A stretch of 64,000 nucleotides of DNA from Prolixibacter sp. NT017 (GTDB lineage: Bacteria > Bacteroidota > Bacteroidia > Bacteroidales > Prolixibacteraceae): NCBI RefSeq assembly GCF_009617875.1, contig NZ_BLAV01000001.1, positions 1,984,001 through 2,048,000 on the forward strand, in the 5' to 3' direction. The number at the start of each line of letters is the position of its first letter. Position 1 is the first letter of the stretch. The translations under genes were made by a program, and so were the position numbers. Below the pieces are notes generated by a model, which saw only the letters and a list, made by a program, of their open reading frames with translations, searched no databases and was not told the DNA's origin. This document shows, piece by piece, positions 24,893-34,563 of the stretch.

Positions 24893-26128
24893 CTATTTCT
24901 GACAGTTAATCTTGTAAACAAAGAAGAGCGAGAAAAAAACAATGGCCATAAACAAACTGAAGAATACCGTGAATCCGAATTGACTGATGAGCCACCCGCC
25001 AACTATGGGAAACAAAGCGGGAATGATATTACCAGCACCGGCAAATCCTGCATACAACGCCCGGTTATCATTGCCCGATACTTCCAGCAATACGCCATTC
25101 ATGGCAATGGAATACATGGCGTACACTACCCCGCCGATGATAAATACCGGGAAGAATGACGGTCTTCCACCAGGCAGCATGATGAGCAATGGCATCACTA
25201 GAGCCAGGATAACATTGGAATAGAGCAGATACCGGTAACGAACGTGTTTCCGGAAAGCAAATACCAGCATCGAGACAGCCACGCTGCCCAGCACTTTACT
25301 AATTAAAAAGAAGCCGGTATCGCTGCTTTCGGTACCGTAAATATCTTTTGCGTACAGAATGACAAAAGGGAGAAAACCAATGGCAATGCCTTGTGTATTG
25401 ATGAAACCGAGAAAGTACTTTAACCGTGGATTGGTCTTCAGTTCCTGCTTCATTACATCAATAAACTCACGTACTCCTGATATCCGTGTTTGTGAGGGAA
25501 CTGTTTCACGGATCGACCAGAATCCCAGCGAAGCGATAAACAGCGCTGCAAATCCAATGAAAAACATAAACGCATAGTTTACCGGGTATGGCCTCGACAC
25601 GAGCACTTGCCGGGCCGCCACAACCGATAAGAGTACAATGGTCCCGTTGATGATTTGCTTGGATGAAAAGAAAGACTTTCGGGCAACCGGTTCGATGGAT
25701 TTGCCCAGAATATCGGTGTAACTAATGTTGGCAAAAGCTCCACCCAACGCGAACAACGTAATGAAAAGGAATATCATCCATAAAATGGGAAAACCACTGC
25801 CCGCTTGCCAGAAGTAAAGTATCAGGCCCAGCCCCAGCAATGACAATATTCGCGAGTTGATTCCTAACAGCAGAAACTTCTTCTTGTGTGCTTGATTGCT
25901 CAGGTAAGGGGCGAAAATAATCTGCGTAAAGCTCGAACCTCCGAGCAAAATGGCCGACATGATACCGACATGGACCGAATTTCCACCTGCTTCAATCAGC
26001 ATGGCGGGAATTACCGTGTCGATGTCCATAAAATTTTGGGCGAACGCCAGAAACGCCGCATGCCAAAGAAAAGCGGTGAAATTATGTTGAGACGTTGTGA
26101 AGCGGTCTCCCGTAAGATTTTTTTTCAT
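24893..26128 (-). CDS. MFS transporter
   Basis: 411 residues with twelve hydrophobic segments and no soluble domain. The N terminus (TSQHNFTAFLWHAAFLAFAQ NFMDID, split here for length) and the first loop (NQAHKKKFLLLGINSRIL) fit a Bacteroidota MFS group of unknown substrate, not the drug-exporter groups; motif A is degenerate. The ATG at 26128 is followed by a polar 15-residue head, and I see no better start. The gene is monocistronic, with about 370 bp to the next gene upstream. Function beyond transport is not predictable. Confidence 0.82.
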   Translation of the reverse strand: MKKNLTGDRFTTSQHNFTAFLWHAAFLAFAQNFMDIDTVIPAMLIEAGGNSVHVGIMSAILLGGSSFTQIIFAPYLSNQAHKKKFLLLGINSRILSLLGLGLILYFWQAGSGFPILWMIFLFITLFALGGAFANISYTDILGKSIEPVARKSFFSSKQIINGTIVLLSVVAARQVLVSRPYPVNYAFMFFIGFAALFIASLGFWSIRETVPSQTRISGVREFIDVMKQELKTNPRLKYFLGFINTQGIAIGFLPFVILYAKDIYGTESSDTGFFLISKVLGSVAVSMLVFAFRKHVRYRYLLYSNVILALVMPLLIMLPGGRPSFFPVFIIGGVVYAMYSIAMNGVLLEVSGNDNRALYAGFAGAGNIIPALFPIVGGWLISQFGFTVFFSLFMAIVFFSLFFVYKINCQK

Positions 26129-26224
26129 TCTGTTTAGTGCGTGGCAGAAAGAGTTTAGGTTCCTTTCTCAACACAAAAATAACAGAAAGCAGCAATTATC
26201 CGCTTAATGAGCAAAAGCCGTAAA

Positions 26225-26258
26225 ACAAAAGGGAGCCCGCCTATTCAGCAGGGCTCCC
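26225..26258 (-). terminator. Terminator downstream of the peroxiredoxin gene
   Basis: 8-bp GC-rich stem GGGAGCCC (26231-26238) with GGGCTCCC (26251-26258), followed on the minus strand by TTTTGTTTTA. It lies about 240 nt past the peroxiredoxin stop. The intervening stretch has a GGTGAAAA/TTTTCACC hairpin (26457-26480) and no supported gene. Confidence 0.7.
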
Positions 26259-26497
26259 GGGCACACAAGGAGTGTTTTAGGTCGATACATAGTTTACCTG
26301 TAATCTCTCTATCAAGACCGTCACAGGGATTAATTGAAATGAAATGCCAAAAGTTTTGCTGTGGGAATCACCGGATATTTTCCTGTCCTGGAAAACAAAC
26401 TCCTTAAAAACCGGTATTGTCAGGGATAGTGGGAGTTTTTTGAGGGGAGAGATAACGGTGAAAAGATTCGAATTTTCACCGGTTTGATTTAATATAT

Positions 26498-27226
26498 TTA
26501 TTCCTTTCTGAAATGCATCAGATGACCAACGTTGTAAAACCTGTCGGCAATACTTGGGTTCTCCTTTAACTCCTTATCTGTATACGGAAAATAAGGAACG
26601 AGAACGTCATCACCGGGGTGCCAATTGGCCGGAGTGTACACCTTCTCTTTATCGGTTGTCTGGAGGGCCATAACGGTGCGTTTGATTTCGTCCATATTAC
26701 GACCTATACTATGAGGATAAAAGAACACAGCGCGAACAATATTCTTTCCGTCGATAACAAACACACCGCGCACAAATTCCGAAGTACTGACAGGTCGATG
26801 CAACATCCCGTACTTCCGGGCAATGACATAGCGATTGTCTTCAATCAACGGAAAGTTGATTTTGGCCGGGGCCTGGTCTTTATACCGAAGCTCATTCATA
26901 GCTTCCACCCAATTATGGTGCTGCATGAGCGTGTCGGATGAAATCACCATCAACTTGACACCCAAATCCTCAAAATCCTTTTGCATCTGGGCCAGAACCA
27001 TAATCTCCGAAGAGCAAACCGGGGTAAAATCCCGGGGATGGCTGAAGATAATCTTCCAGTTTCTCCCAAAATCGCGTGGGAACTCGATCAATCCCTGTGT
27101 TGACTGTGCCGTAAAAGACGGTGCTTTCTCCCCTATCAGAGGAATCCTTACTGAATCTTCAGCCGGCAGATTCAGAGCTGCTAGTAGAAAACAAAGGAAC
27201 ATTGAAATGAACATGTACTTTTTCAT
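26498..27226 (-). CDS. Exported 1-Cys (Prx6-type) peroxiredoxin
   Basis: 242 residues from ATG 27226, where a signal peptide starts (MKKYMFISMFLCFLLAALNL, then PAED). An upstream in-frame start at 27310 would bury it. The thioredoxin-fold peroxidase has the peroxidatic motif P-R-D-F-T-P-V-C (Cys71 of the precursor) and the Prx6-type C-terminal half (PVSTSEFVRGVFVIDGKNIV, YTPANWHPGDDVLVPYFP). There is no second cysteine in the mature part, so it is a 1-Cys enzyme that needs an external thiol. Prx6-type enzymes are normally cytosolic; the signal peptide predicts a periplasmic one here. It would reduce hydrogen peroxide or lipid peroxides. Confidence 0.9.
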   Translation of the reverse strand: MKKYMFISMFLCFLLAALNLPAEDSVRIPLIGEKAPSFTAQSTQGLIEFPRDFGRNWKIIFSHPRDFTPVCSSEIMVLAQMQKDFEDLGVKLMVISSDTLMQHHNWVEAMNELRYKDQAPAKINFPLIEDNRYVIARKYGMLHRPVSTSEFVRGVFVIDGKNIVRAVFFYPHSIGRNMDEIKRTVMALQTTDKEKVYTPANWHPGDDVLVPYFPYTDKELKENPSIADRFYNVGHLMHFRKE

Positions 27227-27629
27227 AACTATTTTTATTTGGTTTAAATAACAATGAAATGTATGCCATTTCCACACCAAAAAAAATGGATTATTCCCAA
27301 AATCGATCAATTCTGTTAAAACTTTAACATATTGAAATTCTTATATTTATACAATAATTTCTTATCTGTTTAATACAACAAATCTCTTTAGCGCAGGTTG
27401 GCTGAAGGAATTCTGTATTGTTACCTCGGCAAATACCTGAAAACACAACAATACAAATATTAATGATTGATTTACAGAACTAAACAGGTATCCATTCATA
27501 ATTATTATTATCGCCTGATTCTTCAATAATTATGAATAAACTACTTAACACCAATTGCAACCAACTATATAACTGCACAATAGCATACTAACAGAATTAT
27601 TTCCACTGCTGCACAAAACCTCAACAGAT
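27227..27629. other. AT-rich intergenic region
   Basis: About 400 bp between two minus-strand units. No gene, strong hairpin or consensus promoter was identified. It must carry the promoter of the peroxiredoxin gene. Confidence 0.5.
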
Positions 27630-28970
27630 TCAGATTTCCTTTCTCCTGAAAAGGAAAAAAGCTGGGATGCCGATAAGAACGACTGCTATGGCTATAAAGG
27701 ATTCTAGAGGACGTTCGATAGCAGTCAGAACGAGCATACACAAGGCTGCCAAAGCATAAAAGACGGGAATAAAGGGATAACCGGGATGTCGGTAATCGGG
27801 TTGCTTCGTTTTACGTAAACGGAATACGCCTAATACAGCAATTATCGGAAAGATTCCGAGGGCAAATCCCATAAAGGTTAGTATTTGGTCGAATGTACCG
27901 GTTAAAACCATTATTACCGATACACTGCTCTGCAGAATGACAGAGCGTACCGACACATGGTATTTGGGACTCACACGGGCTGCAAAGCGGAAAAAGTAGC
28001 CCTCTTTTGCCATAGCATAGTAAACACGTGGCCCTAGAACAATGAAGGCGCTAATGGATGAAAACAAAGCGAAGGCAATCAGAATTGATAGAATGTATTT
28101 GGCACTATTGCCAAAAAGATGGATGACAGCCGTTGCTCCAACGGTTACCTCTCCCTGGAAATTTTCGAGAGGGATGGCATATATGAAAAGTGTGTTCAGG
28201 GAAAGGTACAGTAAAATGACGATAATCGTTCCAAAAATCAGCGAACGCGGTATGTTTTTCTGCGGATGAAATGCTTCGCCTCCCAGATAGGTGGCGGCGT
28301 TCCATCCGCTATAGGCGAACATAATCCATACAAGCGAAAGACCGATACTTCGCCAACCGGGACTATCTCCTGCTGTTTGTTCCAGTGAAAAATGACTCCA
28401 ACTCCCCTTTCCCCAGATGAAGCCAGCCAAAATCAACGCGGCAATCAATATGACTTTCAGACTAGTCAAAAAGTTTTGCCAGTGCGCACTGCCTTCTATT
28501 CCCCGGATATGAACCAATGTGAAAAGAAGAATGACCGCAACAGCAACTGCTTTTAGAAAAAGCAGCTGTGACAGATACTGTGCTACCGCCCATTCCGCCG
28601 GGATTGCTTCTACGATATATTCGCTAAAACCAATAGCAGAAGCGGCTATCGGGGCCGAAAAACCAACAACAAACGAAATCCAGCCGCTGAGAAATCCGGG
28701 CAACGGGTGGTAAAGACGGGAAATAAAGACGTATTCGCCTCCGGCTTCGGGCATGGCCGCGCCGAGTTCGCTATACACCAAAGCTCCACACAAAGCAATA
28801 AATCCTCCGAATGCCCACAGCAGGATGAGAAGATAAGGGTTTCGCAATTGGGCCATTATGATTCCGGAAGTCGTAAATATCCCGGCACCAATCATATTAG
28901 CGACCACCATACTCAATAAGGCCAACAATCCCAGTTTCCGTCGTAGCAAATGATTTTCCTGCGAAAGCAC
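27630..28970 (-). CDS. APC-superfamily amino acid permease
   Basis: 446 residues starting at GTG 28970; no ATG occurs before TM1, so this start is forced. About twelve TMs are visible. TM1 carries the consensus MVVANMIGAGIFTTSG, whose G-A-G unwinding site binds the amino-acid backbone, and TM6 has the segment VWIMFAYSGWNAATYLGGEA. This fits the APC/LAT-like group that exchanges or imports amino acids across the inner membrane. Only 3 nt separate it from the TAA of the O-methyltransferase gene upstream, so the two are probably translationally coupled. Confidence 0.92.
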   Translation of the reverse strand: MLSQENHLLRRKLGLLALLSMVVANMIGAGIFTTSGIIMAQLRNPYLLILLWAFGGFIALCGALVYSELGAAMPEAGGEYVFISRLYHPLPGFLSGWISFVVGFSAPIAASAIGFSEYIVEAIPAEWAVAQYLSQLLFLKAVAVAVILLFTLVHIRGIEGSAHWQNFLTSLKVILIAALILAGFIWGKGSWSHFSLEQTAGDSPGWRSIGLSLVWIMFAYSGWNAATYLGGEAFHPQKNIPRSLIFGTIIVILLYLSLNTLFIYAIPLENFQGEVTVGATAVIHLFGNSAKYILSILIAFALFSSISAFIVLGPRVYYAMAKEGYFFRFAARVSPKYHVSVRSVILQSSVSVIMVLTGTFDQILTFMGFALGIFPIIAVLGVFRLRKTKQPDYRHPGYPFIPVFYALAALCMLVLTAIERPLESFIAIAVVLIGIPAFFLFRRKEI

Positions 28971-28973
28971 TAT

Positions 28974-29626
28974 TTAAGGTTTTGCTGTTTTGTAACTGAT
29001 GGAAACACCTCCTCCGCCATCGTCTACCGAAGTTTTGAAATTGGGGAGGCTTTCTACATAGTGGAGAAATTCGCCTGTGCCGTAATATCCACCATGCTTA
29101 CTGATGTTGTGTGCAGTAAAACAACCGCCAATTTTCAGCTTTGGCGCCATCACCTTGAAATAATTGGTATACCAGTTTTTATCGGCATCGCTAAAAACGA
29201 AATCATATTCGCCTTTTAGTTTGGGCACCAATTCCCGCGCATTCCCCAACCGGGCTTCAACATAGTCTGATAAACCCGCAGCCTTAAAATTCTCGAGTGC
29301 CTGCCGATATCTTCGTTCATCAATTTCGAAAGTAATCAGCTTTCCTCCTGTCTTACTCAAAGCCCAGGCAATCCATATTCCGGAATGGCCGGTGGAAGTT
29401 CCTATTTCGACAGCATTTTTATAGTTATTGTCGACAATGAGTTTGAAAAGCAGTTTTCCGTCATATCGCGCCAACTATTCTTGTGCGCAATGAGAAACTC
29501 CTGGACTTTCCGGTCCAGTTCATTTTCGGGTTCTGTGTATAATCCCTGGCCACTTAATTGCTGAGGAATAAGAAAGAACCCTGCAAGGAAAATAAGCGCG
29601 AACCAATGCTTGAGTGGATGTTTCAT
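28974..29626 (-). pseudogene. Exported O-methyltransferase, frameshifted
   Basis: Two overlapping minus-strand frames make up one protein. The first (from ATG 29626) gives a signal peptide ending LSGQG and a segment up to AHKNSWRDM. The second, without a plausible start of its own (only TTG at 29474), continues with YDGKLLFKLIVDNNYKNAVE, the SAM motif EIGTSTGHSGIWIA, motif II FEIDERRY and DADKNW, as in catechol O-methyltransferase-like enzymes. The frame is lost near 29455-29465, where the linker is also shorter than I expect. It is either a real short deletion or a sequencing error. If repaired it would be about 210 residues and periplasmic, and coupled to the permease downstream. Confidence 0.75.
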
Positions 29627-29750
29627 TTCGGCGTTTTTTAGGTTTCAGGACCGAATTACAACAACGAATACACACTCCAGTCAATCTAAATTAGTTCATT
29701 TTCATGAAGATGAAAAGATACAACTTCCATCCTTGAAAATATCGCGGCAT

Positions 29751-29781
29751 AAAAAAAGGAGAGCCAAACGACTCTCCTTTT
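29751..29781 (-). terminator. Terminator of the diflavin reductase gene
   Basis: 10-bp stem AAAAGGAGAG (29754-29763) with CTCTCCTTTT (29772-29781), with seven T on the minus strand after it. It lies 35 nt past the stop. Confidence 0.92.
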
Positions 29782-29815
29782 CAAGACCAGCACCAGGCTG
29801 GCAGCAAAATATCAA

Positions 29816-31612
29816 TCAATAAACATCAATTTGGTATCTCTTCTGTTTCTTCAGTTCCTTTAGGAAGTCTTCTGCCTTTTCGGGCTCGAGACCGCCTTCT
29901 GAAGCCACTATTGCTTTAAGTGTTTCGTGAACATCATGGGCCATGTGCGTTTTATCACCACAAACGTACAGATAAGCACCTTTTTGCAGCCAATCGTATA
30001 GCTCTTTGCTCTTTTCTATCATTCGATGCTGAACGTACACTTTCTGCTCCTGATCGCGTGAGAACGCCAGTGAAAGCTCTGTCAGAATCCCTTGCTGTCT
30101 GTAGTTTTCCCAATCTTCGCGATACAGATAATCAGTTTTCTTGTGTTGATCGCCAAAGAATAACCAGGAATCACCAGGCGCATGGTCACCATTTCGCTGC
30201 TGAATAAAGCTTCGATACGGTGCAACTCCGGTTCCTGCTCCCACCATGATCATCGGTGCATCCAACTCTTCCGGCATTTTGAAGCCAAGATTGCGATCGA
30301 TGAAAATCGGGATCCAGCTTCCTTCTTCAATCCGGTCGGTCAGGAATGTTGAACACGTTCCCTTCCGGTCGCGATCACGGTTTCGGTAACGGACCGCTAC
30401 TACCGTAATATGGACTTCATCCGGATAAACTTTCTGACTAGATGCAATGGAGTACAAACGAGCTGACAACTCGGGCAAAACACTCACCAGCTGACTTGCG
30501 GTTAGCTTGGCCGGGAAATCCATCAACATATCCAGCACATCATGGCCATATAAATATTCATCCAGCTCATTCTCATCAGCCAGCAAATCACCTAACGCTT
30601 TATTGTTGGTCAGCTCATGATAGCTGGCCAGCATGTGACTTGTGAGAACATTTATCTCCAACCGATTGCGCAACGCTGTTTCCAGCGGAAGCGACCAGTC
30701 TTTTAAAGCGACCTCTGTCTGACCATCCAGACCGGTATGCTCCAGAATACCTTTTACCAATTCAGCCGGATTATTTCCAAAGACCCCAACATTATCACCT
30801 GGCTCGTATGTGAATCCGGAATCGGCAATATCGAGCTCTACGTGATAAACGTCCTTCAGCGAGTCTTCGCCTGTTAAGCGTACTTTCCGCTTCACACGGG
30901 CGAAATAAGGGTTCTGCCTTGAATATCCTGTATCTTTTGCGTTGGTATCCTCGGCTACTTCGGCCACAGACTCTCCACCTGATGCACCGTTAACCTCCCT
31001 GACAACCTGCAATACTGTATTAATCCAATTAGAGGCGTCTTCTTCATAATCCACATCACACTTTACGATGGGCAAAATGTTGTTGGCACCCCGCTCTTTC
31101 ATCACCTCATCGAAATCGACTCCGGCCTTGCAGTAGCTTTTATAAATTTTGTCGCCCAATGCCAACACAGCATAGTTAACACCATCCAGTGATGGACATT
31201 CATCGCTTCTCAGGTACGCCAGCATATCAACCGAGTTCACCGGCGGATCGCCTTCACCATGCGTGGGAAGAATCATTAGCACATTTTGGGCATTGGCTAC
31301 TTCCGGGTAGCTATACTCTTCCATCAGGAAAATTTCCGCTTCGAAGCCTGAAGCTTCCGCCACGTCGAAAAGACGGTATGCAATATCCTCGCTATGTCCC
31401 GTATGGGTTCCATACAGGATGGTCACCGATATTTTTCCATCGCCTGAGCCTTTTTGTTGCTGCTCGGCATGCACGAAGTATTTTCCGGGAATAAAACTTT
31501 CCCCTTTTAAGTGGTTGTTTATCCAGTCCAGCTGTTTCTTTTGCTGTGTGACACTCTCACTATTCACAGCCCGAAACTCATTTTTCATTTCCGAACCAAA
31601 TGTATTACTCAT
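29816..31612 (-). CDS. Diflavin reductase, sulfite reductase flavoprotein (CysJ)-like
   Basis: 598 residues from ATG 31612; a TTG at 31645 would add 11 residues. The flavodoxin domain (~60-205) has the FMN P-loop LYGTHTGHSE, then LPTHGEGDPP and ALGDKIYKSYC. The FAD domain has RLYSIASS and GTCSTFLTDR. The NADPH domain has MVGAGTGVAPYRSFIQ and the C-terminal YVCGDKTHMAHDVHETL. The protein ends with an aromatic residue near the C terminus (YQIDVY), as in CysJ. It would pass electrons from NADPH through FAD and FMN to a partner. The usual hemoprotein partner gene cysI is not adjacent, so either it is elsewhere or the partner is another heme or iron protein. Confidence 0.9.
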   Translation of the reverse strand: MSNTFGSEMKNEFRAVNSESVTQQKKQLDWINNHLKGESFIPGKYFVHAEQQQKGSGDGKISVTILYGTHTGHSEDIAYRLFDVAEASGFEAEIFLMEEYSYPEVANAQNVLMILPTHGEGDPPVNSVDMLAYLRSDECPSLDGVNYAVLALGDKIYKSYCKAGVDFDEVMKERGANNILPIVKCDVDYEEDASNWINTVLQVVREVNGASGGESVAEVAEDTNAKDTGYSRQNPYFARVKRKVRLTGEDSLKDVYHVELDIADSGFTYEPGDNVGVFGNNPAELVKGILEHTGLDGQTEVALKDWSLPLETALRNRLEINVLTSHMLASYHELTNNKALGDLLADENELDEYLYGHDVLDMLMDFPAKLTASQLVSVLPELSARLYSIASSQKVYPDEVHITVVAVRYRNRDRDRKGTCSTFLTDRIEEGSWIPIFIDRNLGFKMPEELDAPMIMVGAGTGVAPYRSFIQQRNGDHAPGDSWLFFGDQHKKTDYLYREDWENYRQQGILTELSLAFSRDQEQKVYVQHRMIEKSKELYDWLQKGAYLYVCGDKTHMAHDVHETLKAIVASEGGLEPEKAEDFLKELKKQKRYQIDVY

Positions 31613-31949
31613 AGTATCTTTAACTTGACAATTAAGGTCTTGCAAGCAATGACCTTTTTAATTTTCCGGTTCTCCAGACAATCAGATAAGGATGCTCATT
31701 AGAGATTCATTCTGCTGGTTATTAACACTTTTCACAACCAGCAATGATGCATCTGTCAACGTCCGGAAACCGCTTATTAATAATGCCTCAAAATTAGTGT
31801 AATATTTGTTAGAAGCATCTTTATTTAGAAAGAATTTAATCTACTGATAACAAACCACTCAAATCTCAGTTTGTTCATCCGCATTCCGGTAGTTGATTCA
31901 AGCTTCTAAAATTCGATTGATAAAGTGTACTTGATGAATATCCTGAGCA
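31613..31949. other. Intergenic, no gene seen
   Basis: AT-rich region upstream of the diflavin reductase. It probably holds its promoter; no clear consensus was found. Confidence 0.4.
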
Positions 31950-31976
31950 AAAAAAAATCCGGCATCAAAGCCGGAT
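31950..31976 (-). terminator. Terminator of the 32002-33156 lipoprotein gene
   Basis: 7-bp stem ATCCGGC (31957-31963) with GCCGGAT (31970-31976), followed on the minus strand by a run of eight T. Confidence 0.85.
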
Positions 31977-32001
31977 CTTTCAGTATCTATTTTATTGGAT
32001 A

Positions 32002-33156
32002 TTAATTGTCTTCCATTTTCATCTTATCGCGGAAGTAAACATTCCATGCGATGTAATTTACCAGGTGTGTGGCAAACTTCATTTCGTGCATAGATGTGAA
32101 CAACTGACTCATGGTGTCTCGCGTTGGACCGAGCAAGTCAGATAACAGTACTGTTGTGCTGTCGTCGAAAGTAATCTGGTAATCGCGATACTTGTTACAG
32201 AAAGTGGTGTATTCAGCGTCACTGTCATTCTCGCTACTGTTATTGTCTACAACAGTCACTGTAGCATTCTGCTGAAGCTCTCCGCCTTTGTATACTTCCA
32301 GCGAATCAGAGCCAGCTGTGCGGGTATGCACAATCTGCACATCTCCAATCGTCAGAGAGTGTACCTTCGTGTACGTGTCGGCACCTGTGTCTTTACTCCA
32401 CTTAACCATTTCGTCATAAATCGTCTGATCTCCGTCTGACAGGTTATAATCATAAAGCTTAGTGGTATCGGTCCTCTCAGCCTGCATACTTACTGCATAA
32501 CCGCTGGCGAAAGTAAAAGTCGACGCGTAATTGTACGGATGTCTGTGCATGCCATTCATCGACCACTCAATGTCGAGATTACCAACAGCAGTATCAGAAA
32601 CGGCAATGTCACTTCCGAGGCTGTAGTTCAAGCCACCTGGATAGGCGTATTTATACTTATATTTTGATGTCGTAATGACAAAGTTGTTTCCTAAAGAATC
32701 CGTGTCCTGCTTCGTTTTATAGAAGCAATATTCCGGATGATGGAGGGCCAATTTTTCAGGAAGTTTAATAATAAACAAAGAAGTATCGGCCGTCATTTTG
32801 AAGTGATTGTACATGTACGAGCTATAGCCCCAGTGCATTTCATTCAGCACAGAATCCTGGTATTCGTAAACTCCGGCTACATCAGCCAACGTGATGCTGT
32901 CTGAAAACATTTCGTCATCACTAACTGAAGCGTCTGCTGATTTCAAGTTACTGTTCCCTGAGGTAATTACTTTGTAGCCATCAGAACTACTAATGTCATT
33001 CATGGCAGTACTGACCTGATCTGCACTGTTGTTGATGGCTTCCTTTAATGATTGATTAGCGACGTCAGTAGCCCCTCCGCCGGAATTCTGAGTGCAACTC
33101 CACATTCCTACAGCTGCCAATGCAACAATTGCGGACAAAAATATCCGATTTTTCAT
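32002..33156 (-). CDS. Lipoprotein of unknown function
   Basis: 384 residues from ATG 33156 (MKNRIFLSAIVALAAVGMWS followed by Cys21). An ATG two codons upstream (33162) is equally possible; the more distant 33234 start is rejected because it would bury the lipobox WSC. The mature part begins with a low-complexity Ser/Asn/Gly/Asp-rich stretch (~22-75). The rest is rich in Tyr, Asp, Ser and Thr with alternating strands, as in many Bacteroidota surface lipoproteins. No domain is recognised. It has its own terminator and a long upstream intergenic region. Confidence 0.75.
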   Translation of the reverse strand: MKNRIFLSAIVALAAVGMWSCTQNSGGGATDVANQSLKEAINNSADQVSTAMNDISSSDGYKVITSGNSNLKSADASVSDDEMFSDSITLADVAGVYEYQDSVLNEMHWGYSSYMYNHFKMTADTSLFIIKLPEKLALHHPEYCFYKTKQDTDSLGNNFVITTSKYKYKYAYPGGLNYSLGSDIAVSDTAVGNLDIEWSMNGMHRHPYNYASTFTFASGYAVSMQAERTDTTKLYDYNLSDGDQTIYDEMVKWSKDTGADTYTKVHSLTIGDVQIVHTRTAGSDSLEVYKGGELQQNATVTVVDNNSSENDSDAEYTTFCNKYRDYQITFDDSTTVLLSDLLGPTRDTMSQLFTSMHEMKFATHLVNYIAWNVYFRDKMKMEDN

Positions 33157-33720
33157 AACCATAAGATTTTGTTTACAAGTGATTATTTTTAATACAAAGG
33201 GGATTTTGCTATTAAAAAAAAGAAACAGATGCATTAATGAATCACTGACTCGTATGCATTCAGGATAATGGTGGGGTTCCGGAATGACTCAAGCCTGCTA
33301 AACAAAATGCTCCGTCAATAATTCTTAAGGTTTTGAGTAGTTGCTTTCTCTAAGCAAAAATGCAAATTCCTCATTAACTTATAACGATGAAACTGCATAA
33401 TTTATTAGCAATCAACTGAAATTTAACGTTTTTTAACCACTAATACAAATATCTACAATTAAATATAGGTATTTATGACCGGTAATACTCACGATACATA
33501 AATCGATCGATATTACATAATATTTATTAACGAATAAAGAAAAAGATTATTGTATATTCCGAGATATTTCATTACTTTTATGATGGTTATTGCAATTTGC
33601 CAGAATTGAATAACCGGACCAAGGCATAATCAAGTGAAAATATTTATGAAGACATTGGATCATGCTCCTAAATTCGATCCAATTTTTGCCTTTTTATTCC
33701 TTAATCCAATACGGATTGTC
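33157..33720. other. Long AT-rich intergenic region, possible small-RNA locus on the plus strand
   Basis: About 560 bp without a supported protein gene. A promoter-like pair on the plus strand is ATTG (33549-33552), N20 and TACTTTTA (33573-33580), one base off TAnnTTTG. A strong plus-strand terminator follows at 33721. A transcript of about 160 nt (near 33587-33750) is therefore possible. Confidence 0.35.
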
Positions 33721-33750
33721 GGCAGCCTGTTTATCAGGCTGCCTTTTTTT
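33721..33750 (+). terminator. Orphan plus-strand terminator
   Basis: 9-bp GC-rich stem GGCAGCCTG (33721-33729) with CAGGCTGCC (33735-33743) and seven T. No plus-strand gene lies upstream (the nearest genes are on the minus strand), and on the minus strand there is no T run after the hairpin. Confidence 0.85.
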
Positions 33751-33786
33751 ATCCTACAGATAAAGTAGCGATGAAAACGCCAACAA

Positions 33787-34503
33787 CTATTTAAAAGGAT
33801 GGATAAACATAACAACCATTACAATTACCGCAGCGAACCACAATGACCGCTCCCAGCGTTGGCGTTTGTTTTTCGAAATCCGGTTGAAATAATGTCGTAT
33901 AACTGGCCCCATATACCGGATTGTGAAATAGGCACCAACGAAACCAAGGAGATTCCCGGCCAATACATCGCCCGGGAAATGAGCTCCAAGATAAATCCGG
34001 GTATAGGATACAACAACGGTCAGCCCCCCTAAAATAAAGGGCATAACCTTTCTTTTTCTGATGTGCCACGCAATTACTGTGAAGGCAGCTGCTGTGGTAG
34101 TACTGTGCCCTGATGGAAAACTGTACTTATGCAATATGTAATTCCCCACGTAATGCACCATATCCCTTCCTTCAAAAACTGTTAAAGGTCTGTCCCATTC
34201 GGAAAACACCCAATGCTTCAGGAGCTGCGCAATGAAGCCGGTAATAATCACACTGGCAATGGCAACAAGTACCATATTCATATCCTTTCGCATAAAAAGC
34301 AGCAACATTAGTGCTGAAAGGAAAAAGGAATCTCCCAGCCATGTCAAAATCAGCATAGGGTAATCGAGCCATTTGAAATAAACACCGTTCATAACGAGAA
34401 AACTGTCATGATAGCCATAAGCGAGTAACAAAAAGCCCAATATTATCCAAAACATTAGTAGTGGTGCAAGGAAATATTTGTTATCCCAAATAAAGTTTTT
34501 CAT
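33787..34503 (-). CDS. PAP2-family membrane phosphatase, first copy
   Basis: 238 residues with about six TMs and all three PAP2 signature motifs: K-x6-RP (KHWVFSEWDRP), PSGH (YSFPSGHSTT) and SR-x5-H-x3-D in the variant YTRIYLGAHFPGD. The catalytic His pair and Arg are in place. Members remove phosphate from phosphatidic acid, undecaprenyl diphosphate or lipid A at the periplasmic face. It lies 60 bp downstream of the phospholipase A-like gene on the same strand, probably in one operon under the TetR-type operator at 35579. Confidence 0.93.
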   Translation of the reverse strand: MKNFIWDNKYFLAPLLMFWIILGFLLLAYGYHDSFLVMNGVYFKWLDYPMLILTWLGDSFFLSALMLLLFMRKDMNMVLVAIASVIITGFIAQLLKHWVFSEWDRPLTVFEGRDMVHYVGNYILHKYSFPSGHSTTTAAAFTVIAWHIRKRKVMPFILGGLTVVVSYTRIYLGAHFPGDVLAGNLLGFVGAYFTIRYMGPVIRHYFNRISKNKRQRWERSLWFAAVIVMVVMFIHPFK

Positions 34504-34563
34504 ACCAAGTTACTAGTTTGTATCTGCTTTAATTTTTTATTTCCGGTTGCAATTTCTGCCTGC

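Noticed and set aside
26207..26407. 66-codon plus-strand frame after the peroxiredoxin gene
   Set aside because: It includes a minus-strand terminator hairpin and has no family or start signal.
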